A DNA stretch of 64,000 nt from Cladosporium sp. IMV 00045 (Eukaryota > Ascomycota > Dothideomycetes > Cladosporiales > Cladosporiaceae), in assembly GCA_001931905.2 (NCBI GenBank), contig MSJI02000666.1:1-64000 (forward strand), written 5' to 3'. The notes beneath the pieces are model-generated. The model made no database searches. It was not told where the DNA came from and saw only the letters and a program-made list of their open reading frames with translations. Below are positions 32,638-44,355 of this stretch, one piece after another (the first letter of the stretch is position 1; each line of letters opens with the position of its first letter). A program made the position numbers and the translations under genes.

Positions 32638-34955
32638 TCAGTGAACCCTAACGTTAGCCTTGCCATCCGCCTCAGTAAATTCGTAAAATTCATGAATCAC
32701 CTCCGGCTGCTGCTTAACAGTATCAACATAACCCGTGAGCTTGTCGCAAATCTTGTCAACCGTGAAGCCAAAATACTCATAAGCAACCGGACCCGGAAGC
32801 GACTGCCCGAATCTCGAGGTGCTCATGCAGAAAGCAGCGTTGGCATATCTCTCCCAGCCATTGGCAGCGTAGGGCTCAATGACAACGATCGGTCTGTCCG
32901 CGCGACGCCGGAGAACGGATCGCTTGTACTCCAGATCCTGGCCGTCGAAGAGACGCTGGCAAGGGAAGGAGATGACGCGGGTCTTAGCCTTGCCGGACTT
33001 CTCGAGCTGGTCGGCAACTTGAAGTGCGAGGTTGAGTTCGGCTCCAACGCCGATAATCGTAAGGGTTGCTTCTGAGTTCTCGCGAAGCACGTAGGCTCCC
33101 TTTGCGACGTTGGCGCGTTTGGTCAAGGGTGCAAGTTGAGGCAAGGCCTGGCGGGATGTGGAGATGATGCTGGGTGTGTTCTTGGCTTTGATGGCCACTG
33201 ACCAGGCGCCGGCGGTTTCCTGGCTGTCGGCGGGACGCATGTGAAGGAGATTAGGCATGGTGCGGAAGAGGTTGGCGAGTTCGATAGGCTGGTGGGTAGG
33301 ACCATCTTCACCCATTCCGATGGAGTCGTGGGTCGCCACGTGGATCACTTGGAGGCGCTGAAGGGCGCCCATTCTGACACTGGGAGCGGCCCAGAGGTAG
33401 AACATGAAGAATCTGGAAAGCGTTAGTATGTGAAGTTCGATACCAATATCCAAGTATGCGCTTACGTTGAGGTGATAGGGATCATCATGTTGGGGTGATA
33501 GGCGGCGAAACCGTTGGCGATCGCAGCCATGGCATGCTCGCGAATACCGTAATGGACATAACGACCAGCGTAGTTACCATCAGCCTTTCCATCAGCTTGG
33601 AACGCCTTCTTGGTCTTCCATGACATGTTGACCGAGGGCGTCAAATCCGCAGTTCCGACCATGAAGCTCGGGACCTGTTCAGCAATAGGGTTGAAAACCA
33701 ATCCTGAAGAAGCACGTGTAGCGGTGGCCTTTTCGGGGAAAGTCTCAGGAATCATCGACTCCCAATCTTCAGGAATATCGCCGTTGAGGCGGGCCTTCAA
33801 GTGTGCTGCAAGCTCGGGGTGCTGCTTCTTGTATGACTCCAACAAATCGTTCCATTCCTGAACAGCCTTCTCGCCCCTTTCGGGCAGGTCAGCAAAGAAG
33901 TCGCGAACCTTCTCAGGAATGACAAAGTGCTCCTCAGGGTTAAAGCCGTAGGCCTTCTTCATGCTTGCAACATCTTCCACACCAAATGCAGCACCGTGCG
34001 CCACAGCCTTGCCGGCAACTGCACTTCCGAGACCGATGATTGTTCGCACATTGATGAAGGTGGGACGGCTGTTTGTCTTAGCCTTGTGGAGAGCACGAAC
34101 AAGCGTGGGAATGTCGTAGCAGCCATCGTGGACGTCGATGACATCCCACCCGCACGCTTCCATCTTCTTGTTGATATCCTCGGTGTTAGTGATGTCGACA
34201 GTTCCATCGCAGGTGATTTGGTTGTTGTCATAGATCACAGTGAGGTTGTTGAGCTCCCAATGGCCGGCAAGAGTAATTGCTTCCAGAGCAACGCCCTCCT
34301 GCAGACAAGCGTCGCCAACCATACACCAAATGTGATTTGAAACCACGGGGAAGTTCTCGCGGTTGTAAGTGGCACCAAGGTGCTTGCCAGCTGCAGCCAT
34401 TCCAACGGCGTTTGAGATACCTTGACCCAACGGTCCGGTGGTAACTTCGATACCCTCGTGTTCGATCTCCGGGTGGCCAGGGCAAAGGGCGTCGTATCTC
34501 TTGGAGTGGTAAGACTTCAGTTGGTCAAAAGTCATATCCTTGTATCCAGTCAGATGCAGAAAAGCGTATTGGAACAGACATGTGTGGCCGTTCGAGAGAA
34601 CGAATCTGTCGCGGTTGAAGAAGTCCGGCGAATGAGGGGCATAGCGCATAGTATATCTCCAGAGGGCAACACCAATGGCCGCCATTCCAATTGCACCACT
34701 ACAACCCATTAGCAACGTGCAATTCGATATCAGCCATACAACAAAAGCTTACCCAGGGTGACCACCACCGAATTGCTGGCACAGATCCGCGATCAATAAC
34801 CGGAAGCTCTGGAGAACCAAAGGGTGCTTGCTCTGTGCATCGTTCTCGACTGTCTGCTCCAGGATCTTGTTGGCAGCCACATGGCCATAGTCTGTGGCCT
34901 TTTGAGTCTCGGAAGACCCTCCATTTGCTACACTATCAGCGATAGAGACGGTCAT
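32638..34955 (-). CDS. Dihydroxyacetone-synthase-type transketolase
   Basis: Exons 34955-34753, 34698-33466, 33412-32638 (introns 54 and 53 nt, both in phase) give about 736 residues. Thiamine-diphosphate enzyme marks: GGHPG, NRDRFVLSNGH, TTGPLGQGISNAVG, the cofactor motif beginning GDACLQEG and ending IYDNNQ, then HYGIREHAMAAIANG, and the pyrimidine-domain block ITSTFFMFYLWAAP and GPTHQP. The sequence tracks the dihydroxyacetone synthase (formaldehyde transketolase) branch more closely than the housekeeping TKL1 branch, judging by LCPGHPEIEHEGIEVTTGP, FFMFYLWAAP and the YEYFGF end. Such enzymes move a two-carbon ketol from xylulose-5-phosphate to an aldehyde acceptor. The C-terminus (NVRVH) is not a clear peroxisomal PTS1, so location is unsure. 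The gene is intact. Confidence 0.88.
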
Positions 34956-35906
34956 TGTGAATGAAGGCAGATAAAGGAGAACCCGATGAAGGAAATGTGG
35001 CGTGAACAGAAAGCGAAGGGGAAACAGGAATGAGATCGTATGGATATATATGGACCACGGCAGACAAGACGCCCTACCTACTGCTGACGAAGTGCATGCA
35101 CCTACTCTGCTTGTCGCTGTGCACCTGCATGTATTGTAGATGTCGCGGTGGAGGTTTGGAACGGCAAACGAAGGCGCCTGCGGCAACAGTTGTCGAAACG
35201 GAGAAGCCAGAAAAGGGAGGTCGAACCACAGGCGCTTCGATTACCATTTCGAGCGCATGCTCCACGGCTTTGCGGAGTTTGCGCCTGAGCGCCTCCAGCT
35301 GTGAAGCGCTTCGGATTTCACACTTCGGCTGCGTCTGCGTCTGCGTCTACTCCCCTTGTCTCTTCTCTTTTCTAGCCAAGTTTCTGCTTGGATCTAAGCG
35401 CCAACTAATCATTGGGTTGAGCAGAAGAAGCTCTTGACTCCACCATTGGCATAATGCCATCAACTTGGAAGTCCCTTGCTCGTCATAGTTGCAATATTGT
35501 GATGTATCAACCTGCCATGCTTGAGATGCTTTGCAAAGACACAGACCGAAAGCAAAAGCAGTAGCCTAGTAAACCCAGGTTCTGATATATTGAGTCTCAA
35601 AAGGCATCGGAGAATACGGTTCCTCAGCTCAAAATGCCGCTTATCCAAGCATCTCACATTCGAGATGTATATTAAACCGCTTTGAATGCAATAGCTGCCA
35701 ATGGAAACAGCCCAATACCAGGAGCCAACATGCCGAGCATTGCATAACACGGAGACTGCGCAGAGAATTTTCAGCTAGGATTGCCAGAAACATCGTTCAA
35801 ACAAATCATTATTGACACTCAATGATCGCCTACCATGCCGGCCACAGCTTACAGACATCTTGTCAAACGGCGTCCAGTAATAGGCCCCAGTGAAGCCACT
35901 AATTTC
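34956..35906. other. Intergenic, transketolase-type promoter
   Basis: Promoter of the DHAS-type gene. Several AGGCGC-type motifs (35172-35180, 35230-35237, 35281-35294 inverted) and a short TGCGTC tandem repeat (35328-35350). Plus-strand frame 35030-35437 is not a gene. Confidence 0.5.
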
Positions 35907-37310
35907 TCAAGCCGGTCTACCCAAATCCCCAAGCACTTCATCCCATGCCAGTGGCATTGATGGAATAGCCGCTGGATCAGCAAGCCACCAAGAAGAAAGA
36001 CTGCCGAGCTCGCCTCGCCAATTCTCATAATCTTTCCTCTCATGTCGACCGGTAACTTCCTCCTGGCTCCTTTGGTCGATCAATTCGAGTTTCGCCTTGT
36101 AATTCCAGAAACCCTTCTTCGGCACCCTGGTAAGGTCTTCCTCAACCCTCATGACATCGTACCCACCCACATCGTCCTCTCCTCATCCCCAGACGGCTCA
36201 TCATCAACATCATAACCGCTGAAATCGTCGCTCTCAGCATCCTCATCTCCAACGCGGACGACGTCTTCTATCTCTTTCCGACTCTCCTCCGACGCTTTAC
36301 TCTCATCGTCTTGAGGTCCTGGCTTATGCTTCATCCTCGAACAACTATAGCTCTGCACAAACCCACCGCTGAAAACGCCAGTCATATCGGGCGAAAACAG
36401 ACACTCGACTTCGTTGAATTCGCGCGCCTTGAAACCCATATTGGCGCCGTACTCGCTGAAGAACATGGGAAGCGGAGACTCGCCATACGCTTCGACGAGA
36501 TTTTGATATCCAGAAATCTTGAAGCTTGACTTATTCACCCATGAATAACAGTCAAAGCTGAAAAAGTCGATCCTCTCCGCCGGTTCGCCAGCGGCCAAAA
36601 ACGCCATGCCTGGTTTGCGGATAGGCACGATGTCCGGCACCGATGCGCCGATGGGGATTTGACGGCCACCGCGAAGAGCGAGGAAGTGCTTTGCGTCTCT
36701 GACTGCAGCCCGGTGGAGAGATGCGATTCGAGTTGTGCCGTTCCTGCCCAGTATGCTGAAGTCTAAAGAGTAGCCTAGGACGTTCTCTAAGTCTGCGGTT
36801 TGGTTGATGATAGTGATCATTTTAAGGACGCGATCGGGGCTGTAGAGTTCCTGGATATCGATGGAGTCTGAGGGCTCGTCGAACGCTGTGCCATTTCTTC
36901 CTGCGAGAGTTCTTAGGTCTGTGAGCAGAGTGATGATTACGTGAATGCCTGCATCTCGGAGAAGTTTCAAAGCTTGAGTAGGGTCATTGGATGCCTGTTT
37001 GTGGTTGACCGATATTGCGTTGATTCCGAGTTCGCGGAAGTAGGGAAGGTCTTTTCGCAGTTCGGGCAGCCAGTGGTCACTCAATGGGTCGATGTTGGAT
37101 TCTGCGCTGTATGGGTAAAGGTCAAACTTGCGTGGATTGTAGTTCACGCCTTTGATGAGGAACTGCGAAAGTCAGGATTGGAAAAACAAGAAAATGTCGT
37201 TGATGTTTGCCTACTCGTTTCCCATCTTTCCAGAACCAGTTGCCATTGGTCTCGACAGGCGCGAAAGCGCCACTGGCCGACGGCTGACCTGCCGTGTTAT
37301 CCGGATGCCA
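35907..37310 (-). CDS. GH72-like (Gas1-family) protein, active site incomplete, C-terminal frameshift
   Basis: An upstream exon, right of about 37212, encodes GAFAPVETNGNWFWKDGKR. A 50-60-nt intron (donor GTAGGC, acceptor CGCAG) then joins FLIKGVNYNPRK and the long exon ending at 36149. The fold resembles beta-1,3-glucanosyltransferases (LPELRKDLPYFRELGINAISV, LRDAGIHVIITL), and the nucleophile motif FFSEYG is present. The acid/base Glu normally in a GNE(V) motif is replaced in NVLGYSLDFSILG, so transglycosidase activity is doubtful. Between 36176 and 36186 the frame shifts by one base. The other frame then continues 86 codons of charged, protein-like sequence to 35907. No CBM43 or GPI tail is seen. 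The 5' end and start codon are unresolved: a TAG precedes the first exon segment and may be the splice acceptor. Confidence 0.65.
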
Positions 37311-37319
37311 GACATGCTA

Positions 37320-37769
37320 CTGAAAATGAAAGTAGAGCAAAGACTTGTGACAAAACGCTTTGTACTTGACCGTTCTCACATACAAGGCAACAATCACGCC
37401 GTCGGCACTCTAACGCTCTGTATGACGTTCAACATCAATCCTTCGCCAGGCAGCTATGGACAGAGAGATCATTCGATGAAGCAGACACCACTGACCACAG
37501 GAAGGAGCATATCTTGCCAACCGGACTCCAAAATTCAACCATGAAAGGACTACTGATGACATACTTGGTGTTTAGTGCCGGAATGATGTCGTCGAATCGG
37601 TTGTGAAGTTGTTTCAAAGCTGAGCTGAAGTCTTGCCGCGGCTAAGTCCCCTCGCTGCACCACCTCCTCTCATCCAGCCTCTGTACTAGAATACCGGTAC
37701 ACATTGGCACAAAACATGTAGTCTTCTTACATTCATGGCTTCATAGCCATAGGAATAAACTAATACACC
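37320..37769. other. Divergent promoter region
   Basis: Between the GH72-like gene (minus) and the CoA-transferase gene (plus). May hold a first exon of the former that I could not place. Confidence 0.45.
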
Positions 37770-39036
37770 ATGGCACAATCACCGCCACTCCATGGCCTTC
37801 GTGTCCTCGAGTTCGCCGGCCTGGCTCCAGGTACTCACAACACATCCGTTCCCTACACCATTCAAACTAACAATTCCCAGGCCCATTTGCCGGCCTCCTC
37901 CTCGCAGACTTCGGAGCAACAGTCCTACGCATCGACCGCACACACCCAGCAGCACATACCTCCGACCCTCCGCCCTCCACACCCGACCAACTCACAAGAC
38001 GCAAGAGCTCCATATCAGTAAACCTGAAATCGCCCGCCGGCCTCGCCCTGATCAAAACCTTATCCCACAAGTCGACATCCTCATCGACCCGTTCAGACCA
38101 GGCGTCCTAGAAAAAGCCGGTCTAGACCCGAACTTCCTGCTCCGACTCAACCCAAGATTGATCGTAGCACGCATGACCGGCTTCCGACGAGACGGGAAAT
38201 ACAAAGACATGGCCGGGCACGACATCAACTACATCGCCGTGTCTGGCGTGTTGGGCATGCTCGGACGGCAGGGCGAGAAACCCTACGCGCCGGGAAACAT
38301 TATCGGGGACTTCGCGGGCGGCGGAGGGGTTTGCTTTATGGGTATTCTGCTCGCGTTGATGCAGAGGGAGAAAACGGGTTTGGGTCAGGTGGTCGAAGCG
38401 AATATGGTCGATGGCAGCTCGTTCATGGCTAGCATGCCGAGGTTCAGCACCAAGACGCCGATGTGGAGTGGTGAGAGGGGCACGAACGTGCTTGATGGTG
38501 GGTGTCCGTATTATGATACGTACGAGACGAGGGATGGGAGGTATATGGCTGTGGGAGCACTGGAGCCGCAGTTCTTCGCGGCGTTGTTGAAGGGGTTGGG
38601 GATTGACGAGGCGAAGTTGGGAGGCAGGCGAGAGGACAAGAAGACTTGGCCTGGGATGAGGGAGTTGTTCACTGCGACTTTTAAGGCGAAGACGAGGGAT
38701 GAGTGGGAGGGGATCTTTGACGGGACGGATGCTTGTTGCACGCCTGTGTTCGAGCAGGCTGAGCTGGAGAAGGCTGGGTTTGATCAGAGACCTATTGTCA
38801 CTTTGAGTAATTCGCCTGCTTTTGCTATTCAAGACGGCGAGGCTGAGGGTAGGCCTGCCAGTGAAGGGCAGGGAATTGGAATTGAGGGCAATGGATGGTC
38901 AACTTCAGGGCTGAAGCCTGGAGTTGGTGGCGAGGAGGTGCTTGCTCAGTGGATGGGATGGAGTCGTGGGAGACATTATGAGGTGAATGGAGGAGGTTTG
39001 GAGTTTGTCGAGAGAGGAAGCAGGTCTAAGCTGTAG
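37770..39036 (+). pseudogene. CoA-transferase family III (AMACR-like), one-base frameshift
   Basis: Exon 1 (37770-37830) encodes [22 protein letters not shown] 50-nt intron (37831-37880) joins in phase to [18 protein letters not shown] and [18 protein letters not shown]. One base is missing at about 38066-38071. The next frame then continues [18 protein letters not shown], the conserved GHDINY (catalytic Asp), GVLGMLGR, a GGG loop and [10 protein letters not shown] to a TAG at 39036. The family includes alpha-methylacyl-CoA racemase, which epimerises 2-methyl branched acyl-CoAs in mitochondria or peroxisomes. No tidy intron can explain the shift because coding similarity is continuous on both sides. 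It is either a recent pseudogene or an assembly indel. The C-terminal end is SKL-like (GSRSKL), a canonical peroxisomal PTS1, supporting peroxisomal placement. Confidence 0.82.
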
Positions 39037-39391
39037 GAGATGTTCGATTTATGTATATAGAATGAAGCATGGATTGGCTGATTAATGTTGTATGTCTGGA
39101 GTGATTCAACAAGTCTTTTCGATGAATGTACACACCTATGCTGCAGCTCCGTGTTCTTTTATCTCTCAATCAATTGGTTAAATTGATTAATTAAATGCAG
39201 CCTCCAATTGATTAATGCAATGATTAATAAACCAATGATGAATTCATGAAGCTCGCACGGCCCATCATCAGCGTCACAGCAAGCGGCGGAGCGAGACTTG
39301 ACGGGGGCCAAGCCGAAGCTCCCCAGCGACCAGAGCGAGCGAGCTGTGCTGTATCGGCTGCCGCTAGACATCACGTAGACCCAGCTGGTAC
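39037..39391. other. Intergenic
   Basis: Tandem TTAATTGA-like AT-rich stretch at 39170-39240 between the CoA-transferase gene and the V-ATPase gene. No gene seen. Confidence 0.5.
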
Positions 39392-39703
39392 ATGCTCGGC
39401 CTTCGTCCACGACCCCAACTCAAGTCGAGACCTTCCTTTCTCGATCTCATCGCCAAAACAAGGACAACAGACCTGTCGCTGCAAGACGCCTCCGACGACA
39501 GCCTAGACGACGAGCCCCAGCGCCCACGAACGCCGCCACGTCTGCCTGCTCCCTTCAACATAGCACTGCCCGACAGTCCTGCTGGTTCCTCGCCGCACTC
39601 CCCGGGTACTGTGATTGAAGAGCCGATATACGAAGACTTGGACGAAGAAGAAAAAGAAGAACCGCCGCAGACACACGACGAAACAACAGCCACGACCGCC
39701 GCA

Positions 39704-41577
39704 ATGGGTTCCAAAGCCGATGAGCAGGAGCATGGCTCCATCTTCTCCATCTCCGGTCCCGTCATCGTCGCCGAGAACATGATCGGTTGCGCCATGTACG
39801 AGCTGTGCAAGGTCGGCAACGAGCAGCTTGTCGGTGAAGTCATTCGCATCGATGCCGACAAGGCCACCATTCAGGTCTATGAGGAGACCGCTGGTATCAC
39901 GGTCGGCGACCCCGTCGTTCGCACCGGCAAGCCGCTGTCCGTCGAGCTCGGCCCCGGTCTGATGGAGACGATTTACGATGGTATTCAGCGTCCTCTGAAG
40001 GGCATTAGCAGCGAGAGCGGCAGCATCTACATTCCCAGAGGTATCGACGTGCCCAGTCTGGACCGCGAGAAGAAGTGGGACTTCACACCGAGCGAGGACT
40101 TCAAGGTCGGCGACCACATCACTGGCGGTGACTGCTTCGGTACCGTTTGGGAGAACAGTCTGCTCAACGTCCACCGCATCCTCCTCCCGCCGCGCGCCCG
40201 TGGTACCATCACCAAGATGCCCAAGAAGGGCTCCTACACCGTCGACACCAACATCCTGGAGGTTGAATTCGAGGGCAAGAAGACCGAGTACAGCATGATG
40301 CACGAGTGGCCGGTCCGTGTCCCCCGCCCGACCACTGACAAGCTCTCTTCCACCGAGCCCTTCATCGTCGGCCAGCGTGTCCTCGACGCCCTCTTCCCGT
40401 CTGTCCAGGGTGGTACTGTCTGTATCCCTGGTGCTTTCGGCTGTGGCAAGACTGTTATTTCGCAGTCTGTGTCCAAGTTCTCCAACAGTGATATCATTGT
40501 CTACGTCGGATGCGGCGAGCGAGGAAACGAGATGGCCGAGGTCTTGATGGACTTCCCAGAGGTAAAGCACCCTTTCTCCGATGTCAAGCGAATATCTTGT
40601 GCTAATGTCATATGTCACAGCTTACTATCGACGTCGAGGGAAGGAAGGAGCCCATCATGAAGCGTACCTGCCTGATTGCCAACACCTCCAACATGCCCGT
40701 CGCCGCTCGTGAGGCCTCCATCTACACGGGAATCACAACGGCCGAATATTTCCGTGACCAAGGAAAAGACGTGGCCATGATGGCCGACTCTACCTCTCGT
40801 TGGGCCGAGGCGCTTCGTGAGATTTCTGGTCGTCTCGGTGAGATGCCTGCTGACCAGGGTTTCCCCGCTTATTTGGGTGCTAAGCTGGCCTCTTTCTACG
40901 AGCGTGCCGGCCGTGTGACTGCTCTTGGTTCTCCCGACAGGAATGGCTCCGTGTCCATTGTCGGTGCCGTCAGCCCTCCCGGTGGTGACTTTTCCGACCC
41001 CGTCACGACCTCCACTCTTGGTATTGTGCAGGTCTTCTGGGGTCTGGACAAGAAGCTCGCCCAGCGCAAGCATTTCCCCTCGATCAACACATCTGCCTCG
41101 TACTCGAAATACGTCACGTCACTTCAGGCTTACTACCAGAAGGAGGCGCCCGAATTCCCCGGTCTGTCCAACAGAATCAAGGAGCTGCTCACCACCTCTG
41201 AGGACCTTGACCAGGTCGTGCAACTGGTCGGCAAGTCTGCCCTCGGCGACGGCGACAAGATCACTCTGGATGTCGCCACCCTCATCAAGGAGGACTTCCT
41301 CCAGCAGAACGGTTACTCCGACTACGACCAATACTGCCCGCTGTGGAAGACCCTGTGGATGATGAAGAACATGATGGCCTTCCACGACGAGAGCCAAAAG
41401 GCCATCTCTCAGGGCCAGAACTGGGCCAAGGTGCGCGAAGCCACGGCCGACATCCAGACTCAACTCCGTAGCATGAAGTTCGAGCTGCCTGATGAGGGTG
41501 AGGAGGCTGTCAGCAAGAAGTACGAGCAGCTTCTGCAGCAGATGAACGAGAAGTTCGCTAGCGTCATGGATGAGTAG
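39704..41577 (+). CDS. VMA1: V-type ATPase catalytic subunit A
   Basis: Exons 39704-40561 and 40621-41577 (59-nt intron) give about 604 residues. P-loop GAFGCGKT, catalytic [39 protein letters not shown] and [11 protein letters not shown] are all present and colinear. This is the ATP-hydrolysing subunit of the V1 sector that acidifies vacuoles and endosomes. The intein found at YVG/CGERG in Saccharomyces is absent: [11 protein letters not shown] is continuous. The start chosen is the ATG at 39704, where [21 protein letters not shown] matches the usual N-terminus. The same frame is open upstream to another ATG at 39392, adding 104 acidic, Pro-rich residues. The gene is intact and strongly codon-biased, consistent with high expression. 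Confidence 0.96.
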
Positions 41578-42117
41578 GAGGGTTGTTGCTGTTTTGTCTT
41601 GTTATAAGAAGAATCCGATTTCTTGCGGCGTTTCCACTTTGTTTTGGGCATGTAGTTTTGTTTGCTGCTACGCCGTACATAGCGATCAATAGACTGTCTC
41701 AGGAATGTCTGTTTGAACGTGACCACTCGCTTCAGTGCTTTGATAGTATGAATACATGCATTGTCGGACATGATACCAGTATATGTGTGGATGTACCTCC
41801 TAACAGGCTGGCTTGTGACGAACTACCAGACCCTTGTGGCGTTGTTGCTGAGCCACAGCCAGCGGGCTTTGCTTGGCATGTTAGGTCCCATACGTCGCGC
41901 ATGCCGCATGCCCAAAGGGTTGCCGACTGACGACGCAGGCAGTAGAATAAACTATAACCCTCAACCCATAAAAACAACCTCACTTCTACCATCCTCCGTC
42001 GCAACGCCACCAACACCCTCACCTGCGACATACCGCATATATACCACAAAAGCGCGCCCATACTCATTCACCCCCACACCGCCTTGGAAGGAAGTGCTAT
42101 CAGGAGAATAGCCCAAG
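41578..42117. other. Intergenic
   Basis: 3' UTR of VMA1 and promoter of the dynamin gene; CA-rich leader before 42118. No gene seen. Confidence 0.5.
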
Positions 42118-44355
42118 ATGGCTCAAACAAACCCAAATGCGTAGGAAACACTTGCAAAACACGAGCCATATGCACGCGACACTGACGCAGCGACAGGATT
42201 AACGTCAACGACCCCGGCCTCATCACACTCGTCAACAAACTGCAAGATGTCTTCACCACTGTCGGCGTCCAGAACCCTATCGACTTGCCTCAGATCGCCG
42301 TCGTCGGCTCCCAATCTAGCGGCAAGTCATCCGTACTTGAGAACATTGTCGGCCGCGACTTCCTGCCTCGAGGCACCGGCATTGTGACGCGCCGCCCTCT
42401 CGTCCTGCAACTCATCAACCGCGCTGCCGACAACAACACGAAGCAAGAGAACGGCGAGCCCAATGGCGACGCCGACATTAAGACCACCGATTCCGCAAGC
42501 AACACCAACGAGTGGGGAGAGTTCTTGCACATCCCCGGCCAGAAGTTCTACGACTTCAACAAGATTCGCGATGAGATTGTCAAGGAAACCGAGAGCAAGA
42601 CTGGCCGCAACGCTGGCATTTCGCCCGCTCCTATCAACCTGCGCATCTACTCGCCCAACGTGCTCACACTCACGCTGGTCGACTTGCCGGGTCTCACAAA
42701 GGTGCCGGTTGGCGACCAGCCGCGCGATATCGAGAGACAAATCAGGGAGATGGTTCTGAAGCAGGTCAGCAAGCCGAATGCGATCATGCTTGCGGTGACT
42801 GCTGCGAACACGGATTTGGCAAACTCGGACGGTCTGAAGTTGGCAAGAGAAGTGGATCCCGAGGGTCAGAGGACAATTGGTGTGCTCACCAAGGTCGACT
42901 TGATGGACGAGGGTACGGACGTCGTGGACATCTTGGCTGGCAGGATTATCCCCCTTAGGTTGGGTTACGTGCCTGTGGTCAACAGAGGACAGAGGGATAT
43001 CGAGAATAAGAGGGCGATCTCTTCAGCGCTCGAGGCGGAGAAGAACTTCTTCGAGAACCACCGCGCATACCGTAACAAGGCGTCTTACTGCGGTACCCCT
43101 TACCTTGCGCGGAAGCTCAACCTTATCCTCATGATGCACATCAAGCAAACCCTCCCCGACATCAAAGCACGCATCCAGGCATCGTTACAGAAATATGGCG
43201 CTGAGCTCTCACAATTGGGCGATAGCATGCTTGGCAACAGCGCAAACATCGTCCTGAACATCATAACAGAATTCTCGAACGAGTACCGAACGGTTCTGGA
43301 GGGTAACAATACCGAGCTCTCCTCTATTGAGCTTTCTGGCGGCGCTCGTATCTCTTTCGTCTACCACGAGCTGTACTCGAACGGTGTCAAGGCTGTGGAT
43401 CCTTTCGACCAAGTCAAAGACATCGACATCCGCACCATACTCTACAACTCTTCCGGCTCCTCACCTGCTCTCTTCGTTGGCACCATGGCGTTCGAACTCA
43501 TCGTCAAGCAACAAATCAAACGCCTCGAAGACCCTTCACTGAAGTGTGTGTCTCTTGTATACGACGAACTGGTCCGCATCCTCAGCCAACTCCTCAACAA
43601 GCCCCTCTTCCGCCGCTATCCCCAACTCAAGGAGCGCTTCCACGCCGTTGTCATCTCATTCTTCAAGAAGGCAATGGACCCCACAAACAAGCTCGTCAAA
43701 GACCTCGTGGCCATGGAAGCCTGCTACGTCAACACCGGCCACCCGGACTTCCTCAACGGCCACCGCGCCATGGCGATCGTCAACGAGCGCCACAACGCCG
43801 CCAAGCCCGTCCAAGTCGACCCCAAGACCGGCAAGCCCTTGCCCGCAGGCACCACTGGCCCGACTAGGAGCGCTAGCCCCAGCATGGACATGAACGGCGA
43901 AGGCTCTGGATTCTTCGGCTCGTTCTTCGCCAGCAAGAACAAGAAGAAGATGGCCGCGATGGAAGCACCGCCACCCACCCTCAAGGCCTCCGGTACTCTG
44001 AGCGAGAAGGAGACTCAGGAGGTCGAGGTGATCAAGCTTCTCATTACCAGCTACTATAACATTGTCAGACGGACGATGATCGACATGGTTCCCAAGGCCA
44101 TCATGCTCAACCTTGTGCAGTAAGTTTTGATTAACCTTAAAGAATGGCATCCACGGAAACACAAAGCTAACATACTTCTCCCCCAGACTCACAAAAGACG
44201 ACATGCAGCGCGAACTCCTCGAGCAAATGTACAGACAGCAGGATATGGACAACCTGCTTCAGGAGTCGGATTACACCGTCCGCAGGCGCAAGGAGTGCCA
44301 GCAGATGGTCGAAAGCTTGAGCAGAGCGAGCGAGATTGTGAGCCAGGTTCAGTAA
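42118..44355 (+). CDS. VPS1: Dynamin-like GTPase Vps1
   Basis: Exons 42118-42140, 42197-44119 and 44187-44355 (introns 56 and 67 nt, in phase) give about 704 residues, the usual Vps1 length. GTPase motifs: P-loop [26 protein letters not shown]. The dynamin middle domain and a C-terminal GTPase effector domain (ending [14 protein letters not shown]) follow, with no PH domain. A short Pro/Gly/Ser insert near [12 protein letters not shown] corresponds to the variable region. Vps1 self-assembles to cut membranes in vacuolar/endosomal traffic and peroxisome division. The first exon is only 23 nt (MAQTNPNA). The gene is intact. Confidence 0.95.

Noticed and set aside
35030..35437. 135-codon plus-strand frame upstream of the transketolase-type gene
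   Set aside because: Low-complexity composition from TGCGTC repeats and promoter sequence; no leader, motif or family resemblance.
38122..38832. 236-codon minus-strand frame
   Set aside because: Antisense shadow of the CoA-transferase III gene.
40480..40540. VMA1 intein
   Set aside because: The usual insertion point (YVG/CGERG) is continuous in this gene.
39503..40618. 371-codon minus-strand frame
   Set aside because: It is antisense to VMA1, whose strong codon bias keeps the opposite strand open. No domain or intron signals of its own.
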